This document shows, one piece after another, positions 7,938 through 16,656 of a DNA stretch of 64,000 bases. Positions within the stretch are counted from its first letter, which is position 1. Every line of letters starts with the position of its first letter. A program made the position numbers and the translations under genes. The notes beneath the pieces are model-generated. The model was not told where the DNA came from. It did no database searches and was given only the letters and a program-made list of their open reading frames with translations. This stretch comes from Ectopseudomonas composti (GTDB lineage Bacteria; Pseudomonadota; Gammaproteobacteria; Pseudomonadales; Pseudomonadaceae): assembly GCF_001567565.1 (NCBI RefSeq), contig NZ_LSSW01000002.1:1-64000 (forward strand), in the 5' to 3' direction.

Positions 7938-8262
7938 GCGGTCCTTGAGGCGAATGGCATTCCGTTGGGAAAAATCCGGGGCGATAGGTGGTCGGCATTC
8001 TGGCGCCAGAAAAATGCAGTCGCAAGTCTTGTGCCAGCGATGGCTAGCCTGTAGCGACCTTGGCAGTCGCCCATGAGTCGATACTCGTCGGGCTTGGAAC
8101 GCGCCGCAGAGGGTTGCCGGAACCTGGACGATCATGCGCCATCGGCGTGACGATTGATCGCGAGTCGGAAGCAGGAGCGCTGGCCGAGCGGCCATGAGAA
8201 ACGCCCCGCAGAGGCGGGGCGTAGAGGGGTGGCGCAGTCTGTTGCGCCCGGATGACGCGGGA
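7938..8262. other. Intergenic region between the regulator and flagellin genes
   Basis: This 325-bp stretch holds the promoter region of the minus-strand regulator on its left side and the flagellin terminator (8196-8222) on its right. I see no gene and no clear sigma-54 or sigma-28 promoter. Confidence 0.6.
8196..8222 (-). terminator. Rho-independent terminator of the flagellin gene
   Basis: ACGCCCCGC at 8201-8209 pairs perfectly with GCGGGGCGT at 8214-8222. Read on the minus strand the stem is followed by TTTCTC. It lies about 40 bp past the flagellin stop. Confidence 0.8.
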
Positions 8263-9162
8263 TCAGCCCAGCAGGGACATGACCATGCCCGGCATCTGGC
8301 CGGCTTGCTTGAGCATGGAGATGCCGGACTGCATCAGCATGGAGTTCTTGCTCATGTTGGCACTTTCCTTGGCGAAGTCGGCATCCATGATGCGACCCTT
8401 GGCCATGTCGGTGTTGTCCTTCATGTTGTTCAGGTTGTTGGCGGTGTGGTTCAGGCGGTTGATGTTTGCACCAAACTGGGCACGCAGTTCGCCGATGCTG
8501 TCCAGCGCGTCGCTCAGGGTGTCGATCATGCCGTTGGCCGCGGTGCCGTCGGCGCCGGCGATCTCGGTGCCCGGAGTGGTGCTGTCCGGCGTAGCGTACT
8601 GAGCGGACAGGCCGTCCAGAGCGGTGGCCAGGTCGCCCAGCGGGGTGGTGACGTCCAGGGTCAGGGTCTCGGCGGCGCTGGCGCCGATCTGGAAGTCCAT
8701 GGCTGCACCGAACTTGCCGGCGGTGCCGTCGGTGGTGGTGCCGTCGCTGAACAGGTTCTCGCCAGCGTACTTGGTGTTCTTGACGATGTTGCCCAGTTCC
8801 TGACCCAGTTGGTCGTACTCGGATTGCATCGCGTCGCGGTCTTTTTCGCTGGCAGTGGCGTTGGCCGCCTGGGTGGCCAGGTCTTTCATGCGCTGGACGA
8901 TGTCGGTCATCTCGGTCAGCGCGCCTTCGGCGGTCTGCAGCAGGGAGACGGAGTCACCGGTGTTGCGGATGGCTACATCCATACCGCGCGATTGAGCGTT
9001 CAGGCGGGTGGCGATCTGCAGGCCAGCAGCGTCGTCGGCGGCGGAGTTGATGCGCAGGCCGGTGCCCAGGCGCTGCTGGTTGGTGCCCAGAGCGTTGTTG
9101 GTCTTGCCGAGGTTGGTCTGGGTGATCAGCGAGGAATAGTTGGTATGAATCGACAGAGCCAT
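8263..9162 (-). CDS. lafA: Flagellin (lateral-type LafA)
   Basis: The filament subunit, 299 residues. The conserved D0/D1 N-terminus (ALSIHTNYSSLITQTNL, then LGTGLRINSAADDAAGLQIA) and the C-terminal helical region ending LMQSGISMLKQAGQMPGMVM are plain flagellin. The variable central domain is very short (about residues 170-215). Small flagellins with this ending are typical of lateral filaments, while polar Pseudomonas flagellins are usually longer. It is a lone flagellin gene on the minus strand, apart from the fliD-motB operon, with its own terminator. It needs FliS for export and presumably sigma-28 for transcription; I could not find a convincing sigma-28 box upstream. Confidence 0.92.
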   Translation of the reverse strand: MALSIHTNYSSLITQTNLGKTNNALGTNQQRLGTGLRINSAADDAAGLQIATRLNAQSRGMDVAIRNTGDSVSLLQTAEGALTEMTDIVQRMKDLATQAANATASEKDRDAMQSEYDQLGQELGNIVKNTKYAGENLFSDGTTTDGTAGKFGAAMDFQIGASAAETLTLDVTTPLGDLATALDGLSAQYATPDSTTPGTEIAGADGTAANGMIDTLSDALDSIGELRAQFGANINRLNHTANNLNNMKDNTDMAKGRIMDADFAKESANMSKNSMLMQSGISMLKQAGQMPGMVMSLLG

Positions 9163-9302
9163 GATGATGTTCCTTCAGTTGAGTGAAGCTGGCTGTGATT
9201 GCCTGCTGTAAGTGAAGGGCGACCGGCTTATGGCGCTGATTAAATGGCGCTGAGGTTTTTTTCGCTGTCCGGCCAGTGGCCGCTCTGGCACGGGACGTCG
9301 GC

Positions 9303-9334
9303 CAATGAAAAACGGCGACCCTGGGGTCGCCGTT
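9303..9334 (-). terminator. Rho-independent terminator downstream of rubredoxin
   Basis: AACGGCGACC at 9311-9320 pairs with GGTCGCCGTT at 9325-9334 around a 4-nt loop. On the minus strand it is followed by a run of T. It lies about 20 bp past the rubredoxin stop. Confidence 0.8.
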
Positions 9335-9354
9335 GTGTTGAAAAGCAGGCGTGA

Positions 9355-9522
9355 TCAGCCGATTTCGATCATCTCGAAATCCATCTTGCCAACGCCACAG
9401 TCGGGGCATAGCCAGTCTTCCGGCACGTCTTCCCAGCGGGTGCCGGGAGCGATGCCGTCATCCGGCCAGCCCTGGCTCTCGTCGTAAATCAGTCCACAGA
9501 CCACGCATTGCCACTTCTTCAT
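9355..9522 (-). CDS. Rubredoxin
   Basis: A 55-residue electron carrier, the usual length, that binds one iron through four cysteines. The two ligand pairs are plain: CVVCG at residues 6-10 and CPDCG near residues 39-43. The conserved core [11 protein letters not shown] lies between them. The start ATG at 9522 is preceded by AGGGTT, and a strong terminator follows. Rubredoxins pass electrons to alkane hydroxylases or oxidative-stress enzymes. No hydroxylase or rubredoxin reductase is in this window, so its partner is unknown. In many Pseudomonas genomes a rubredoxin gene lies beside the glc locus. Confidence 0.95.
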   Translation of the reverse strand: MKKWQCVVCGLIYDESQGWPDDGIAPGTRWEDVPEDWLCPDCGVGKMDFEMIEIG

Positions 9523-9635
9523 ATAACCCTCAGGCGTATCTCACGGTAGTGCGCGACGAACGCTACCGTAATTGCACCGATGCGCCAAGCAGGCGGGCGA
9601 CGATCGTCGCCCGCCAGAGGCCAACCAAAGTAGGG

Positions 9636-11336
9636 TCATCCCGCGGCCAGCAGTGGGTCGCTGATGCCCATGACGTACATGCTGACCAGCGCGATACAGC
9701 CCGCAGCAGCGAGGTAGTAGAGCGTCGGCAGGATGGTTTTGCGCAGGGTGATGCCTTCGCGTCCCAGCAGGCCGACCGTCGCCGAGGCCGCCACCACGTT
9801 GTGGATGGCGATCATGTTGCCCGCTGCCGCCCCCACCGATTGCAGCGCCACCATCATCGCCCCGGATACACCCAGCAGCTCGGCAGCGTTGAACTGGAAC
9901 TGCGACAGCATCAGGTTGGACACCGTGTTGGAACCAGCGATGAACGCGCCCAGCGCGCCCACGGCCGGGGCGAAGAACGGATAGATGCTACCGACGCTGT
10001 CGGCCACCAGTTGCGCCATGGCCACCGGCATCGAAGCCAGGTCGCTGCCATTGACCCCCGAGTTGATCAGGATACGCACCATGGGAATGGTGAAGATCAG
10101 CACGAAGCCGGCGCCGAGCAGGGTCTTGCTCGATTCGCCTACCGCCGCCTTGAGCTCGGAGAAGCGCATGCGATGGAGGAAGAAGGTCACCAGCACCACC
10201 ATGCACAGGATGCCCCCCGGCAGGTACAGTGGCTCGATGGTGCCGGATACGCCGGTCTCACCGAGGATGTCCTTCCAGCCGAAGCTCAGGCTCATCAGCG
10301 CGGCCTTGAGTTCGGGGAAGATCCGCGACAGCACCAGGAACACCGCCAGCAGCAGGTACGGCGCCCAGGCCATGGGCACCGAGATCGGCGCCTTGCCGGC
10401 CACGTCGTCGAGTTTCATCTCGATCTTGCCCATCCACTCGGCCGGCCAGTCCTTGGCATCGGCGAAGTCCCAGGTCTCTTTCGGCAGCAGGAAGCCGGCC
10501 TTGGCTGCCGGTACCACGATGGCCAGGCCAACCAGGGCGCCGATCATCGAGGGGAATTCCGGGCCGAGGAACACGCCGGCCGCCATGTACGGCAGGGAGA
10601 AGGCGAAGGCGGTGAAGATGGCGAACGGCGCGATGGCCAAGCCTTCTTTCCAGCTGCGGTTCTTGCCGAAGAAGCGGGTCATGATCATCACCATGATCAG
10701 CGGCATCAGCAGGCCGATCACGCCATGGGTGATGGCCACCCGCGAGTAGATCAGATGGAAGAAGGTCTCCCAGGTGCTGCCGGTGGCCACCAGCTGTTCG
10801 GTGATGCCGGTCCTGTCCAGGCCGGCGCCGACACCCACCAGGATCGGGGTGCCCACCGCGCCGAAGGATACCGGCGTGGACTGCACCATCATGCCCAGCA
10901 CCACGGCGGCCAGGGCCGGGAAGCCGAGGGCGACCAGCAGCGGTGCGGCGACGGCGGCCGGGGTACCGAAGCCGGAGGCGCCTTCGATGAAGCAGCCGAA
11001 CAGCCAGGCGACGATCAGCGCCTGCACGCGGCGATCCGGGCTGATATTGGAGAAGCCCCGGCGAATCGCCGCAATACCGCCAGAGTGCTTGAGCGTGTTC
11101 AGCAGCAGGATCGCGCCGAAGATGATCCACAGGATCGAGGCCGTGAGAATCAGCCCCTGCAGGCTGGAGGCGATGACCCGGTTGAGGGACATGTCCCAGG
11201 CCAGCAGGCCGATCAGGGCGGTGAGGACGAACACCAGCGGCATCGCGTACTTGGCTGGCCAGCGAAAGCCGATCAGCAGCACACCCGCTAGTACCAGCGG
11301 CACGAAGGCCAGGATGGACAGCAGCGTTTGACTCAT
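9636..11336 (-). CDS. glcA: Glycolate/lactate permease (LctP family)
   Basis: A 566-residue inner-membrane symporter of the L-lactate permease family, with at least twelve hydrophobic segments throughout. The ATG at 11336 is preceded by AGAAGGAACC; the longer frame upstream crosses non-coding sequence. The family takes up L- and D-lactate and glycolate. The gene order glcD-E-F-G-B-permease is that of the E. coli glcDEFGBA operon, so glycolate is the likely main substrate, though an lldP-like lactate role cannot be excluded. A 269-bp gap with a hairpin separates it from glcB, so it may also have its own promoter. Confidence 0.85.
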   Translation of the reverse strand: MSQTLLSILAFVPLVLAGVLLIGFRWPAKYAMPLVFVLTALIGLLAWDMSLNRVIASSLQGLILTASILWIIFGAILLLNTLKHSGGIAAIRRGFSNISPDRRVQALIVAWLFGCFIEGASGFGTPAAVAAPLLVALGFPALAAVVLGMMVQSTPVSFGAVGTPILVGVGAGLDRTGITEQLVATGSTWETFFHLIYSRVAITHGVIGLLMPLIMVMIMTRFFGKNRSWKEGLAIAPFAIFTAFAFSLPYMAAGVFLGPEFPSMIGALVGLAIVVPAAKAGFLLPKETWDFADAKDWPAEWMGKIEMKLDDVAGKAPISVPMAWAPYLLLAVFLVLSRIFPELKAALMSLSFGWKDILGETGVSGTIEPLYLPGGILCMVVLVTFFLHRMRFSELKAAVGESSKTLLGAGFVLIFTIPMVRILINSGVNGSDLASMPVAMAQLVADSVGSIYPFFAPAVGALGAFIAGSNTVSNLMLSQFQFNAAELLGVSGAMMVALQSVGAAAGNMIAIHNVVAASATVGLLGREGITLRKTILPTLYYLAAAGCIALVSMYVMGISDPLLAAG

Positions 11337-11604
11337 GGGTTGGTTCCTTCTTTTTCTTGTGAACCACAGTTTTCCGGGGCTTACCCGGCGCCACGCATCT
11401 GGAAGGGCCGGGCGCCACGGCACCGACCTTTCCGTGAGCCGCGACGGCTGGGATCTCCAGCGTCGCGCTCATGCCCGAAAGCCCCGACGGCCAGAAGCCG
11501 TCAGGGCTTGGTACTGCTCAGTGGGAGGGGCTGGGCGGTATCCCGCTTCAGCCGCGAGCTGTTTGTAGTGGGTTTGTCGCGGCTGAAGCCCCTCCCACAG
11601 TCGT
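11337..11604. other. Intergenic region between glcA and glcB
   Basis: Contains a likely minus-strand terminator (11476-11509) and, at 11565-11600, a REP-like sequence (TCGCGGCTGAAGCCCCTCCC). No gene seen. The permease promoter could lie here. Confidence 0.5.
11476..11509 (-). terminator. Hairpin terminator after malate synthase
   Basis: AAGCCC-C-GACGGC at 11479-11491 pairs with GCCGTC-A-GGGCTT at 11497-11509, a 13-bp stem with one mismatch. On the minus strand it is followed by TCGGGC, a weak tail, so termination may be partial between glcB and glcA. Confidence 0.5.
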
Positions 11605-13782
11605 TCAAACCTCCTCTTTGAAGCGCAGACGCCAGGCGTGCAGCAGCGGCTCGGTGTAACCGGACGGCTGCTCGCGGCCCTTGAACACCAGATCGCTGGC
11701 GGCGCGGAAGGCGTGCGATTGCTCGAAATTCGCGGCCATCGGGCGGTAAGCCGGATCGCCGGCGTTCTGTCCGTCGACCACCTGGGCCATGCGCTGCAGC
11801 GTCTCGCGCACCTGGGCCTCGTTGACCACGCCGTGGTGCAGCCAGTTGGCGATGTGCTGGGCGGAGATGCGCAGGGTGGCGCGGTCTTCCATCAGGCCGA
11901 CGTTGTGGATATCCGGCACCTTGGAGCAGCCCACGCCCTGTTCGACCCAGCGCACCACGTAGCCGAGGATGCCCTGGCAGTTGTTGTCCAGCTCCTGCTG
12001 GATGTCTTCGGCGCTCCAGGGGCGCTCGGCGCTGACCGGCACGCTGAGCAGGTCACCGAGCAGGCTGTCGCGCTGGCTGGCCAGGTCGATCAGTTCCAGC
12101 TCGCTCTGCACCGCCTGCACGTCGATCTGGTGGTAGTGCAGGGCGTGCAGCACGGCGGCGGTCGGCGACGGCACCCAGGCGGTGTTGGCACCGGCTTTCG
12201 GATGGCCGATCTTCTGTTCGAGCATGGCCGCCATCAGGTCCGGCATAGCCCACATGCCCTTGCCGATCTGTGCCTTGCCACGCAGCCCGCAAGCCAGACC
12301 GACCAGCACGTTGTTGCGCTCGTAGGCCTGGATCCAGGCGCTGGACTTCATGTCGCCCTTGCGCAGCATGGCGCCGGCTTCCATCGCCGTGTGCATCTCG
12401 TCGCCGGTGCGGTCGAGGAACCCGGTGTTGATGAAGGCCACCCGCGCGCTGGCCGCCTCGATGCAGGCCTTGAGGTTGACGCTGGTGCGCCGCTCCTCGT
12501 CCATGATGCCCATCTTCAGGGTGTTGGCCGGCATGCCCAGCAGCTGCTCGACGCGGCCGAACAGTTCGTTGGCGAAGGCCACTTCGAACGGGCCGTGCAT
12601 TTTCGGTTTGACGATATAGACGCTGCCGGTGCGCGAGTTGCCGCGGCGCTTGAGGTCATGCAGGGCGATCAGGCTGGTGACCACGGCATCGAGGATGCCT
12701 TCGGGGATCTCCTGGCCTTCGCCGTCGAGAATCGCCGGGTTGCTCATCAGGTGACCGACGTTGCGCACGAACAGCAGCGAGCGGCCGTGCAGGGTCAGTT
12801 CGCTGCCATCGGCTGCGGTGTAGACACGGTCCGGGTTGAGGCGACGGGTGATGCGCTTGCCGCCTTTTTCCATTTCCTCGGCCAGATCACCCTTCATCAG
12901 GCCCAGCCAGTTACGGTAGACCACCACCTTGTCGGCGGCGTCGACGGCGGCCACCGAGTCCTCGCAGTCCATGATGGTCGACAGCGCCGCCTCCATCAGC
13001 ACGTCCTTCACGCCAGCGCCGTCGGTGCGGCCGATGGCGCTGCCCGCGTCGATCTGGATCTCGAAGTGCAGGCCATTGTTCTTCAGCAGCACGGCGCTCG
13101 GTGTGGCGCCATCGCCCTGGTGGCCGAGGAATTTTTCCGGCTGCGCCAGGGAAGTTTGCGCGCCGCCGTTCAGGGTCACCTGCAACTGGCCGGCGACCAC
13201 GGTGTAAGCGCTGGCGTCGGCGTGCGAGCCCTGAGCCAGCGGCGCGGCCTGGTCGAGGAAGGCGCGGGCGAAGGCGATCACCTTGGCGCCACGTACTTCG
13301 TTGTAGCCGGGGCCTTTGCTGGCGCCGCCTTCCTCGCTGATTGCGTCGGTGCCGTACAGGGCGTCGTACAGCGAGCCCCAGCGGGCGTTGGCGGCATTGA
13401 GCGCATAGCGCGCATTCATCACCGGCACCACCAGCTGCGGACCGGCCTGGCTGGTGATCTCGCTGTCGACGCCTGCGGTGCTCGCCTTGACCTGTTCCGG
13501 CTGCGGCAGCAGATAGCCGATGGAGCCGAGGAAGGCGCGGTAAGCGTTCATGTCACGGATCGGCCCGGGATGGGCGCGATGCCAGGTATCCAGCTCGCTC
13601 TGCAGGCGGTCACGCTCGGCCAGCAGGGCGCGATTGCGCGGCGCCAGGTCATGCACCAGGGCGTCGAAACCGTTCCAGAAGGCCGCAGCCTCGATACCGC
13701 TGCCGGGCAGCACTTCGTTTTCGATGAACTGCTTGAGCTCGGCGGCTACCTGCAGACGCTGGCATTGCACGCGTTCGGTCAT
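11605..13782 (-). CDS. glcB: Malate synthase G
   Basis: Condenses glyoxylate with acetyl-CoA to malate, feeding glycolate-derived glyoxylate into the TCA cycle. The 725-residue length is that of the monomeric isoform G (AceB is about 530). Recognisable parts are [23 protein letters not shown] near residues 260-285, the catalytic barrel segment [13 protein letters not shown] near residue 625, and [15 protein letters not shown] in the middle. It follows glcG with a 109-bp gap and precedes the permease. It would act on the product of the GlcDEF oxidase encoded upstream in the same direction. Confidence 0.96.
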   Translation of the reverse strand: MTERVQCQRLQVAAELKQFIENEVLPGSGIEAAAFWNGFDALVHDLAPRNRALLAERDRLQSELDTWHRAHPGPIRDMNAYRAFLGSIGYLLPQPEQVKASTAGVDSEITSQAGPQLVVPVMNARYALNAANARWGSLYDALYGTDAISEEGGASKGPGYNEVRGAKVIAFARAFLDQAAPLAQGSHADASAYTVVAGQLQVTLNGGAQTSLAQPEKFLGHQGDGATPSAVLLKNNGLHFEIQIDAGSAIGRTDGAGVKDVLMEAALSTIMDCEDSVAAVDAADKVVVYRNWLGLMKGDLAEEMEKGGKRITRRLNPDRVYTAADGSELTLHGRSLLFVRNVGHLMSNPAILDGEGQEIPEGILDAVVTSLIALHDLKRRGNSRTGSVYIVKPKMHGPFEVAFANELFGRVEQLLGMPANTLKMGIMDEERRTSVNLKACIEAASARVAFINTGFLDRTGDEMHTAMEAGAMLRKGDMKSSAWIQAYERNNVLVGLACGLRGKAQIGKGMWAMPDLMAAMLEQKIGHPKAGANTAWVPSPTAAVLHALHYHQIDVQAVQSELELIDLASQRDSLLGDLLSVPVSAERPWSAEDIQQELDNNCQGILGYVVRWVEQGVGCSKVPDIHNVGLMEDRATLRISAQHIANWLHHGVVNEAQVRETLQRMAQVVDGQNAGDPAYRPMAANFEQSHAFRAASDLVFKGREQPSGYTEPLLHAWRLRFKEEV

Positions 13783-13891
13783 TTTCCTGTTCTCCTGTCT
13801 GCATCCGGTTGCCTGGGATGCCTATGAATTTCGTCTCGCCTCAATCAGCCCCTCTCCTGCAAGCGGGAGGGGAGAAAACGATGCGCGCTGC

Positions 13892-14290
13892 TTACAGCGC
13901 TGCGATACCTGCCTTGGCCACCTGCGCGTCCTGTTCGGCCTTGACCCCGGACACGCCCACGGCGCCGACTACCTGGCCTTCGACCACGATCGGTACACCG
14001 CCTTCCAGCGAGGTGATCAGTGGCGCGCTGAGGAAGGCGCTGCGCCCGCCGTTGACCATGTCCTCGTAGCCCTTGGTTTCGCGGCGGCCGATGGCGGCGC
14101 TACGGGCCTTTTCGGTGGCGATGTAGGCGCCGATGGGCGCGCAGCCGTCGAGGCGTTCCAGCGCCAGCGGGTGGCCGCCGTCATCGACCACGGCGATGGC
14201 CACGGCCCAGCCCTGTTGTTGTGCTTCGTTGCGGGCGGCCTGGAGGATCTGGGCGACTTCGGTCTGGCTGAGTACGGCTTTGTGGTGCAT
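13892..14290 (-). CDS. glcG: GlcG/HbpS-family heme-binding-type protein
   Basis: A 132-residue member of the GlcG/HbpS (DUF336) family, with AIAVVDDGGHPLALERLDG and GGVPIVVEGQVVGAVGVSG, both characteristic. The exact biochemical role in glycolate use is not established; relatives bind heme or cobalamin. I chose the ATG at 14290 because family members begin at this point and the frame upstream runs through a repeat. It sits between glcF and glcB as in E. coli. Confidence 0.9.
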   Translation of the reverse strand: MHHKAVLSQTEVAQILQAARNEAQQQGWAVAIAVVDDGGHPLALERLDGCAPIGAYIATEKARSAAIGRRETKGYEDMVNGGRSAFLSAPLITSLEGGVPIVVEGQVVGAVGVSGVKAEQDAQVAKAGIAAL

Positions 14291-14314
14291 GGCATACCTC
14301 GTATTCGTGGTTTC

Positions 14315-14374
14315 GTAGCCCGGATGCAATCCGGGATTTACGGCGTTCGTTGTCCCGGATTTCATCCGGGCTAC
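14315..14374. repeat. Extragenic palindromic repeat, GTAGCCCGGATG family
   Basis: GTAGCCCGGATGCAATCCGGG faces an inverted CCCGGATTTCATCCGGGCTAC. The same element recurs at 23653-23703 inside the flg operon. It lies in the gap between glcF and glcG and could form a strong stem in the transcript. Confidence 0.8.
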
Positions 14375-14379
14375 GGCGA

Positions 14380-15597
14380 TCAGTGCATCGCCTCTTCGAC
14401 GATCTCGATCCAGTGCCTCACTGGCGTGCGCCCGGCGCCGTCCAGATGGGTCTGGCAGCCGATATTGGCGGTGACGATGGCGTCCGGTTTGCCGCTTTCC
14501 AAGGCGTTCAATTTGTTGTCGCGCAGCTGCCGCGACAGCTCGGGCTGGGTCAGCGAATAGGTGCCGGCCGAGCCGCAGCACAGGTGGCCGTCCGGCACGG
14601 CAGTGAGGCCGAAGCCAAGGCGCGTCAGCACGCCTTCGACGGCGCCGCCGAGCTTCTGCGCATGCTGCAAGGTGCAGGGGCAATGGAAGGCCAGGCGCTG
14701 TTCGGCGCGCACCTGCAGCTTTTCCAGGTTTTCACCTTGCAGCACCTCGACCAGATCCCTGGCCAGGGTGCTGACCCGCGCTGCCTTGGTGGCGTAGGCC
14801 GAGTCGCCTGCGAGCAGGTGGCCGTAGTCCTTGACGAAGGCGCCGCAGCCGCTGGCGGTCTGCACGATGGCCTCAATGCCAGCCTCGATGGCCGGCCACC
14901 AGGCGTCGATGTTCTGCCGGGCGCGTTGCAGGCCGGCTTCCTGGGCGTTGAGGTGGTAATCGACGGCGCCGCAGCAGCCGGCTTCGCGGATCGGCGTGAC
15001 GCTGATGCCAAGGCGATCCAGCACGCGCGCGGTCGCTGCGTTGGTGTTGGGCGACAGCCCTGGTTGCACGCAGCCTTCGAGCATCAGCACGCGGCGCGTG
15101 TGCTGCATGGTCGGGCGCGACTTGGCCGGGCGCACCTCGCGCGGCAGCTTGGCCTTGAGCGCCGCCGGCAGCAGCGGGCGCAAGGCCAGGCCGGTCTGGG
15201 TCAGCGCCTTGAACAGCGCCGGGCGCGGCACCACAGCGCGCAGACCCTGGCGCAGCAGGCGCTCGTTCAGCGGCCGCGGCACCGCCTGCTCGACCACTTC
15301 GCGGCCGATGTCCAGCAGGTTGTGGTACTGCACACCGGAGGGGCAGGTGGTCTCGCAATTGCGGCAGGTCAGGCAGCGATCCAGGTGCTGTTGGGTCTTG
15401 GCGGTGACCTCGCCGCCTTCGAACATCTGCTTGATCAGGTAGATGCGCCCGCGCGGGCCGTCCAGCTCGTCGCCGAGCAGCTGATAGGTCGGGCAGGTGG
15501 CGTTGCAGAAGCCGCAGTGCACGCAGGAGCGCAGGATACGTTCGGCTTCCTCGGCGCGCGGCAGGCGTTTGGCCTGTTCACTCAAATTGGTCTGCAC
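14380..15597 (-). CDS. glcF: Glycolate oxidase iron-sulfur subunit GlcF
   Basis: The electron-transfer subunit of the membrane-associated glycolate dehydrogenase, 405 residues. Two 4Fe-4S motifs lie near the N-terminus (CVHCGFCNATCP around residue 26 and CLTCRNCETTCP around residue 76). Two CCG-type cysteine-rich repeats follow (GCCGAVDYHL, LCCGSAGTYS). It receives electrons from the flavin subunits GlcD and GlcE encoded just upstream in the same operon and passes them to the quinone pool. Confidence 0.96.
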   Translation of the reverse strand: MQTNLSEQAKRLPRAEEAERILRSCVHCGFCNATCPTYQLLGDELDGPRGRIYLIKQMFEGGEVTAKTQQHLDRCLTCRNCETTCPSGVQYHNLLDIGREVVEQAVPRPLNERLLRQGLRAVVPRPALFKALTQTGLALRPLLPAALKAKLPREVRPAKSRPTMQHTRRVLMLEGCVQPGLSPNTNAATARVLDRLGISVTPIREAGCCGAVDYHLNAQEAGLQRARQNIDAWWPAIEAGIEAIVQTASGCGAFVKDYGHLLAGDSAYATKAARVSTLARDLVEVLQGENLEKLQVRAEQRLAFHCPCTLQHAQKLGGAVEGVLTRLGFGLTAVPDGHLCCGSAGTYSLTQPELSRQLRDNKLNALESGKPDAIVTANIGCQTHLDGAGRTPVRHWIEIVEEAMH

Positions 15598-15600
15598 GTC

Positions 15601-16656
15601 TTATACCTCGGCGTACATGCGGCCAGGGTTGAAGATGCCCTGGGGGTCGAGTTGGTTCTTCAGCTGGCGCTGGTAGCGCAGCAGCGGTGCCGCCAGCGGC
15701 TGGAAGGGCTGGGCGTGACCGGCGGCGAAGCAGGTGGCATGGCCGCCGAGCTTGGCCGTCACGCGCTGGATCAGCTCGCCGTCGGCGTCGGTTTTCAGCC
15801 AGCGTTGTGCGCCGCCCCAGTCGATCAGTTGGCGGCCGGGCAGGTCGAGGAGGCCACTGTTGGCCGGCAGCGACAGACGCCACAGCGTGCCGCTGGCGCT
15901 GAAGAACGGCAGGCGCTGTTCGCGCAGCTCATGCCAGTAAGCGTTGTCGATCTCCTCGCCACCCAGGCGCTGGCGCGCGGCCTGTACCGAGCCTTCGCCG
16001 CCTTCCAGGCGCAGGTGCAGGGCCGCACCGTCATGGCTGGCGGCGCTGATCGGCAGCGGTTGCTGGCCCCATTCGGCGAGTTTGTTCAGTGCATGCAGGG
16101 CGTCCACTTCCAGGCGCAGGCTGAGCACCTGGCGCGGCTTGGGCAGCACCTTGATCGATACCTCGGTGAGCAGGCCCAGGCAGCCGAAGCTGCCAGCCAT
16201 CAGGCGCGACAGGTCGTAGCCGGCGACGTTCTTCATCACCTCGCCACCGAAGCGCAGCAGCTTGCCCTGGCCGGTGATTACCCGGGTGCCGAGCACCTGG
16301 TCACGCACCGACCCGGCCCAGGGGCGGCGCGGGCCGGACAGCCCGGCGGCGACCATGCCGCCAAGGGTGGCGCCATCGCCCAGGTGCGGCGGTTCGCATG
16401 GCAGCATCTGGTTATTGGCCTGCAGCGCTGCCTCGATCTCGGCCAGCGGCGTGCCGGCACGAGCGGTCAGTACCAGCTCGGTCGGGTCATAGCTGACGAT
16501 GCCGCGGTGCATGCGGGTATCGAGCACTTCGCCGGTGGTGGCGCGACCCAGATGAGCCTTGCTGCCACTGCCCTGGATGCGCAGGGGCGTGGCGCTGTTG
16601 AGTGCGTGGTTGACCTGTTCCAGCAACGCGGCGCTGGCGTCGAAATCCTGCGACAT
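15601..16656 (-). CDS. glcE: Glycolate oxidase FAD-binding subunit GlcE
   Basis: A 351-residue flavoprotein subunit of glycolate oxidase. It has the FAD-binding type-4 fold, with LRIQGSGSKAHLG near residue 24, CEPPHLGDGATLGGMVAAGLSGPRR in the FAD pocket and GEVMKNVAGYDLSRL further on. The ATG at 16656 overlaps the last base of the glcD stop codon (TGATG), so translation is probably coupled; this fixes the start although the frame is open upstream through glcD. Confidence 0.94.
   Translation of the reverse strand: MSQDFDASAALLEQVNHALNSATPLRIQGSGSKAHLGRATTGEVLDTRMHRGIVSYDPTELVLTARAGTPLAEIEAALQANNQMLPCEPPHLGDGATLGGMVAAGLSGPRRPWAGSVRDQVLGTRVITGQGKLLRFGGEVMKNVAGYDLSRLMAGSFGCLGLLTEVSIKVLPKPRQVLSLRLEVDALHALNKLAEWGQQPLPISAASHDGAALHLRLEGGEGSVQAARQRLGGEEIDNAYWHELREQRLPFFSASGTLWRLSLPANSGLLDLPGRQLIDWGGAQRWLKTDADGELIQRVTAKLGGHATCFAAGHAQPFQPLAAPLLRYQRQLKNQLDPQGIFNPGRMYAEV

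Noticed and set aside
9294..9312. TGGCAC on the plus strand near 9297, possible sigma-54 promoter
   Set aside because: The -12 GC is missing at the required spacing, and the strand points away from flagellin.
9163..9330. Possible sigma-28 promoter upstream of flagellin (GCGCCATAA on the minus strand)
   Set aside because: Only about five of eight -10 bases match GCCGATAA and no TAAAGTTT-like -35 lies 11 bp away, so I do not report it as a feature.
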